Assembly: GCA_964617715.1 (NCBI GenBank)
Contig: CAZTZN010000221.1
Span: 1 to 7,492, forward strand
DNA from: JALGVA01 sp964617715
Lineage (GTDB): Bacteria; Armatimonadota; Zipacnadia; Zipacnadales; UBA5352
DNA length: 7,492 bases
Reading direction: 5' to 3'
In this document: piece by piece, positions 4,880 through 7,492 of the stretch
How positions within the stretch are numbered: position 1 is the first letter of the stretch
How the letters are laid out: each line of letters starts with the position of its first letter
The notes under the pieces: model-generated
Database searches by the model: none
Told to the model about the DNA's origin: nothing
What the model saw: the letters and a program-made list of their open reading frames with translations, nothing else
Program-made: the position numbers and the translations under genes

Positions 4880-7183
4880 TCACTCGGCGGTCCCGATCCA
4901 CCGCGCCTCGATCACGGTCACCGCCGCCCCGGCATCATCCCGCCGGCTGTCCAGCCGATGCCGCACTGCGGTCACGCGATACTTCTGCCCCGCAACACCC
5001 GCGCTCTCGCCGCCCGCGACCGCCACCACGTCGCCGATGCGCATCTCCGGCAGCAGCGGCGTCGCGATCCGGATGTGCTCCGGCCGCTGCGACAGCTCCG
5101 CGAACAGCTCCCGGCACAACCGGTTCACGGTGTCCTGGGACGCGTAGCCCTCCAGCGCCTCCACGTGCATCTTCCTCCACCCCACGTATCGATCGCTGCC
5201 CGGATCGTAAAGTGACGCCGGGTCATACAGCGCCGCCGCCACCGGCTGGCCGTCACCACCGAGCCCCGCCACCATGACGTAGTTCGCGAACTCCTGTGCC
5301 GACAGGGTCCGCCGGGGCCGGTCCAGCCGCAGCACCTCACCCGGCGCCTCCGGATCGCTCGCCGTTTCGCCGCGCGTGTACAGCTCCCAGTCAACCGCGC
5401 TCGGGCAGGCCCCGTTCGCCCCGCCATCATGCTGCGCCACGTCCTCAGCCGTCCGCTTGCTGCGACAGTGCCGGCACGCCTTCACGAAGGTCCCGGTCTC
5501 ATCGAAGAACATTCCGGCGTTGTAGTCGAACCGCGCCACTTCCGCCAGGAACTCCAGCCACGAGCGCCCGGGCTCCGGCTGCCACAGCGGCCGCTCCGGT
5601 TGCCCCGCGCTCAGCACCGTTCCCGTGTCCTCCAGGTCCTGCTCCACCCGCGCCAGCCCGCACCGATCCAGCACCCAGTGGAACACATCCTTCACCGGCC
5701 AGCCATCGAAGCGCGGGCAACGCCCATCCGCCTTCTCGTCGCGCAATCGCACCGCCGGATCCAGCAGCGAGACCGTCAGCTCGCTCCTGCCCCCCGGCCC
5801 GATCGCCGGCGGCGGCTCCACCAGATACCCCGACATCACCGCGTAGGTCGAGGTCTGCCCCGGCTCGGTTTCCCAGCCCACGCGCACATGCACCCGCCGG
5901 TGCTCTTCCACGTCCGCGTACCGGCCGAGCTGATTGTCCAGCTCGATCTCGCACGCCGCGGTCGGTGCCCGCAGCGACCGATCCACTTCCAGCGCCACCA
6001 CATCCGCCGCGATCCCGGTCACCTCCGGCTGCCCGCTGTCCGTCACCTCCGCGTACTGCCCGATCTGCACGCTGTACAGCTCCGGTGACACGCACGTGCG
6101 AAAGTCCACCGGCTCCCCCGTCTCCGGGTCGGTCCCCACGGCCTCCTGCACGTGCTCGTGGGGCACGATTGTCGCCCGCCACGACCGCTGCGTCACAGTC
6201 AGGTCATCCCGCGACGCCGTCGTATCCGTCACCACCGCCTCGGCCAGCACCACACCGTCGTTGTCCACCACCGGTCTGCGCTGCGCCTGCAGCAGCAGCT
6301 CTCCCTGGCTGTCATCCGTCGCGTAGCCGAAATCAATGCCCGCGCCGTCAATCTCGGCCGTCGCCATCTTGATGGGCAGCAGCGACACCATCCACTGCCC
6401 ACCCACATGCCGCAGGCGCAGCTTCCCGCCCGGAATGCGCAGCGGCCTTCCCGGCTGCTCGTACACCCACAGCTCACTCGCGAACCCATCCGTGGACATC
6501 ACGATGCGGTCACGCAGGCAGGCCACCCACAGGAACAGGCGCTGGCCCGATGCGAAACCCTCCAGCGTGGGTACCAGCACCGACATCTCGGTCTCCGGCA
6601 CACGCTCCCAGCCCGCGTCGCCGTTGTACGCCAGGAACATGCTCCCCCCGTAGGGCATCACCAGCGCCCAGTTCTCCCGGCCGGCGATCCCGAAGCGGAT
6701 CTCCGTGCGTGGCGGCATCGCCGCCCAGTCGTGATCCCACGCCGGTTCCGCCCGATACAGCGACACGCAGAACACCGGGTTGTGTGGCAGCTCGAAGCGG
6801 CTCTCCAGCTCTGTCACCTTGTTCGGCGACCCGTCCGACTGATACAGCTTTACTTCGTTAGGCAGCCCCAGGCCCTTGAGTTCCTGCCAGGTTCCGGCGA
6901 CGGGCGTGAAGTGCCCCAGCCCGATCGACTGCGAGTGATCGAGGAACGGTCGCGCGATCACCGCATTCAGCTCGCCCCGCCCCACCACCATCGCCGCGCT
7001 GTGACTCGCCGCCGCTCCCACTGCCGCTTCGCCCTGCCAGTCTACGTAGTTGCTGCGCGCGCGCCCGCTCGCCAGGAGCTCGGCCACCAGGTCAGCCCGC
7101 GCGAACCCGTCGTACTTCACCCTGAAGCGCTGGCCCGCATCTACCAGGTCCACTTCCGCGACCGGCGCCAGTCTCGTCGCCAT
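4880..7183 (-). CDS. Large tail hub/tip-like protein with N-terminal beta-rich domain
   Basis: A 767-residue protein. I chose ATG 7183 because AAGGTG lies 5 nt upstream; the frame is open to 7435, but that extra part is repeat-derived. Residues about 130-285 are beta-rich with many aromatic residues (FGIAGRENWALVMPYGG; LFLWVACLRDRIVM), like a lectin-type sandwich. From about 388 the pattern is that of phage tail hubs: CEIELDNQLGRY (411-422), VHVRVGWETE, SGYLVEP, LTVSLLDPAVRLRD, WPVKDVFHWVLDRCGL (495-510), SWLEFLAEVARFDYNAG (541-557). The end has MRIGDVVAVAGG and KYRVTAVRHRL, the usual C-terminal hub strand pair. Cys570-X2-Cys573 and Cys593 may bind a metal. It probably forms the distal tail centre that joins the tube to fibres. 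Hub assignment is from pattern memory, without a database check. Confidence 0.75.
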   Translation of the reverse strand: MATRLAPVAEVDLVDAGQRFRVKYDGFARADLVAELLASGRARSNYVDWQGEAAVGAAASHSAAMVVGRGELNAVIARPFLDHSQSIGLGHFTPVAGTWQELKGLGLPNEVKLYQSDGSPNKVTELESRFELPHNPVFCVSLYRAEPAWDHDWAAMPPRTEIRFGIAGRENWALVMPYGGSMFLAYNGDAGWERVPETEMSVLVPTLEGFASGQRLFLWVACLRDRIVMSTDGFASELWVYEQPGRPLRIPGGKLRLRHVGGQWMVSLLPIKMATAEIDGAGIDFGYATDDSQGELLLQAQRRPVVDNDGVVLAEAVVTDTTASRDDLTVTQRSWRATIVPHEHVQEAVGTDPETGEPVDFRTCVSPELYSVQIGQYAEVTDSGQPEVTGIAADVVALEVDRSLRAPTAACEIELDNQLGRYADVEEHRRVHVRVGWETEPGQTSTYAVMSGYLVEPPPAIGPGGRSELTVSLLDPAVRLRDEKADGRCPRFDGWPVKDVFHWVLDRCGLARVEQDLEDTGTVLSAGQPERPLWQPEPGRSWLEFLAEVARFDYNAGMFFDETGTFVKACRHCRSKRTAEDVAQHDGGANGACPSAVDWELYTRGETASDPEAPGEVLRLDRPRRTLSAQEFANYVMVAGLGGDGQPVAAALYDPASLYDPGSDRYVGWRKMHVEALEGYASQDTVNRLCRELFAELSQRPEHIRIATPLLPEMRIGDVVAVAGGESAGVAGQKYRVTAVRHRLDSRRDDAGAAVTVIEARWIGTAE

Positions 7184-7492
7184 CCTCTCACCTTCGATCC
7201 ATCGCAGAACAGGCTTCCGGCCTGTCTGCCGTTCCCGTTGCCGTGCCGTTTGCCGTTCGGAGAGCCCGGTCGCCCGCCCGGCCCTGCCGTCGCCCTCGCC
7301 GTTCGTCGTTCGGAGCGGCCGGTCGCCTGACCGGCCCTGCCGTTGCCGTTCGGCGGTTGCCGTTGTGACCCCGGCGCCCTCGCCGGGGGGCGGCCCGCAG
7401 GGCCGCTGTCGAACACTGTGCCGGCTCGCCCGCACGGCATCATCATGGCCGTACGGAGGGCGCGTCTTCAGACGCGCCGCCGTTCGTGGATC
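7184..7492. repeat. Non-coding hairpin and low-complexity region upstream of the hub gene
   Basis: No convincing gene. The open frame here only extends the hub frame through low-complexity DNA rich in gccgtt units (7228-7260, 7337-7365). It holds five perfect hairpins: 7209-7225 (6-bp stem), 7317-7336 (8 bp), 7369-7388 (8 bp), 7390-7406 (7 bp) and 7459-7478 (8 bp), with loops of 3-5 nt. The style, such as ACAGGC-TTCCG-GCCTGT, recalls extragenic palindromes of GC-rich uncultured bacteria. It separates the hub gene from whatever lies further right; no clear promoter is visible. Confidence 0.7.
7254..7347. repeat. 41-bp imperfect direct repeat, two copies
   Basis: Copies at 7254-7294 and 7307-7347 are identical at 36 of 41 positions by eye and are offset by 53 bp. 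Both contain an inverted repeat; it is perfect in the right copy (GGCCGGTC-GCCT-GACCGGCC) and has two mismatched pairs in the left copy. This looks like duplication of a hairpin-bearing unit followed by drift. Confidence 0.7.

Noticed and set aside
1982..5215. Open plus-strand frame of 1077 codons
   Set aside because: It lies antisense to six recognisable or well-supported minus-strand genes and the start of a seventh. Its product is low-complexity, rich in Arg, His and Pro, and has no family motif; GC-rich codon bias on the other strand explains the lack of stops.
6152..7330. Open plus-strand frame of 392 codons
   Set aside because: Antisense to the hub gene and running into the repeat region; His/Arg/Pro-rich shadow with no motif.
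7184..7435. N-terminal extension of the hub gene to 7435
   Set aside because: The extra 84 residues are encoded by hairpin and gccgtt repeats and are low-complexity; the ATG at 7183 has a proper ribosome site.

Overview
This GC-rich bacterial window reads almost entirely on the minus strand, from right to left, and has two parts. The left part (1-1927) is a conserved chromosomal cluster, rpmH-rnpA-yidD-yidC, with yidC cut by the left edge. The right part (2054-7183) is a phage-like tail-tip and lysis cassette. In transcription order it holds a large tail hub-like protein, a short Tyr/Gly-rich protein, a fibre-like protein, two small membrane proteins, an LL-H-type holin and a zinc amidase endolysin. 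The cassette ends 126 bp upstream of rpmH and points the same way. No head, terminase, integrase or repressor gene is visible here.

Non-coding structure is rich. Upstream of the hub gene (7184-7492) there is no convincing gene, only (gccgtt)-like low-complexity DNA, a 41-bp imperfect direct repeat and five perfect short hairpins. A near-identical 18-bp hairpin core lies on each side of the holin gene. A GC hairpin between holin and amidase looks like a weak terminator. Between amidase and rpmH there is a good sigma70-type promoter (TTGCGG-17-TATACT), a small dyad over the likely start site, and a leader hairpin touching the rpmH Shine-Dalgarno.

Function: the left cluster makes ribosomal protein L34, the RNase P protein, and the YidD/YidC membrane-insertion pair. 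These genes are tightly packed (ATGA overlap rnpA/yidD, 14-bp gap yidD/yidC). The right cassette would make a tail tip plus a holin/endolysin lysis set. It could be the late end of a prophage, or a tail-like module kept by the host; the window alone cannot decide.

Taxonomy is uncertain. The high GC, YidC with a large N-terminal extracytoplasmic region, LL-H holin, amidase with a copper-amine-oxidase-N-like tail and abundant hairpin repeats would fit an uncultured deep-branching phylum (Armatimonadota-like is a guess), not a well-known model group. Long plus-strand open frames are antisense shadows of the real genes.
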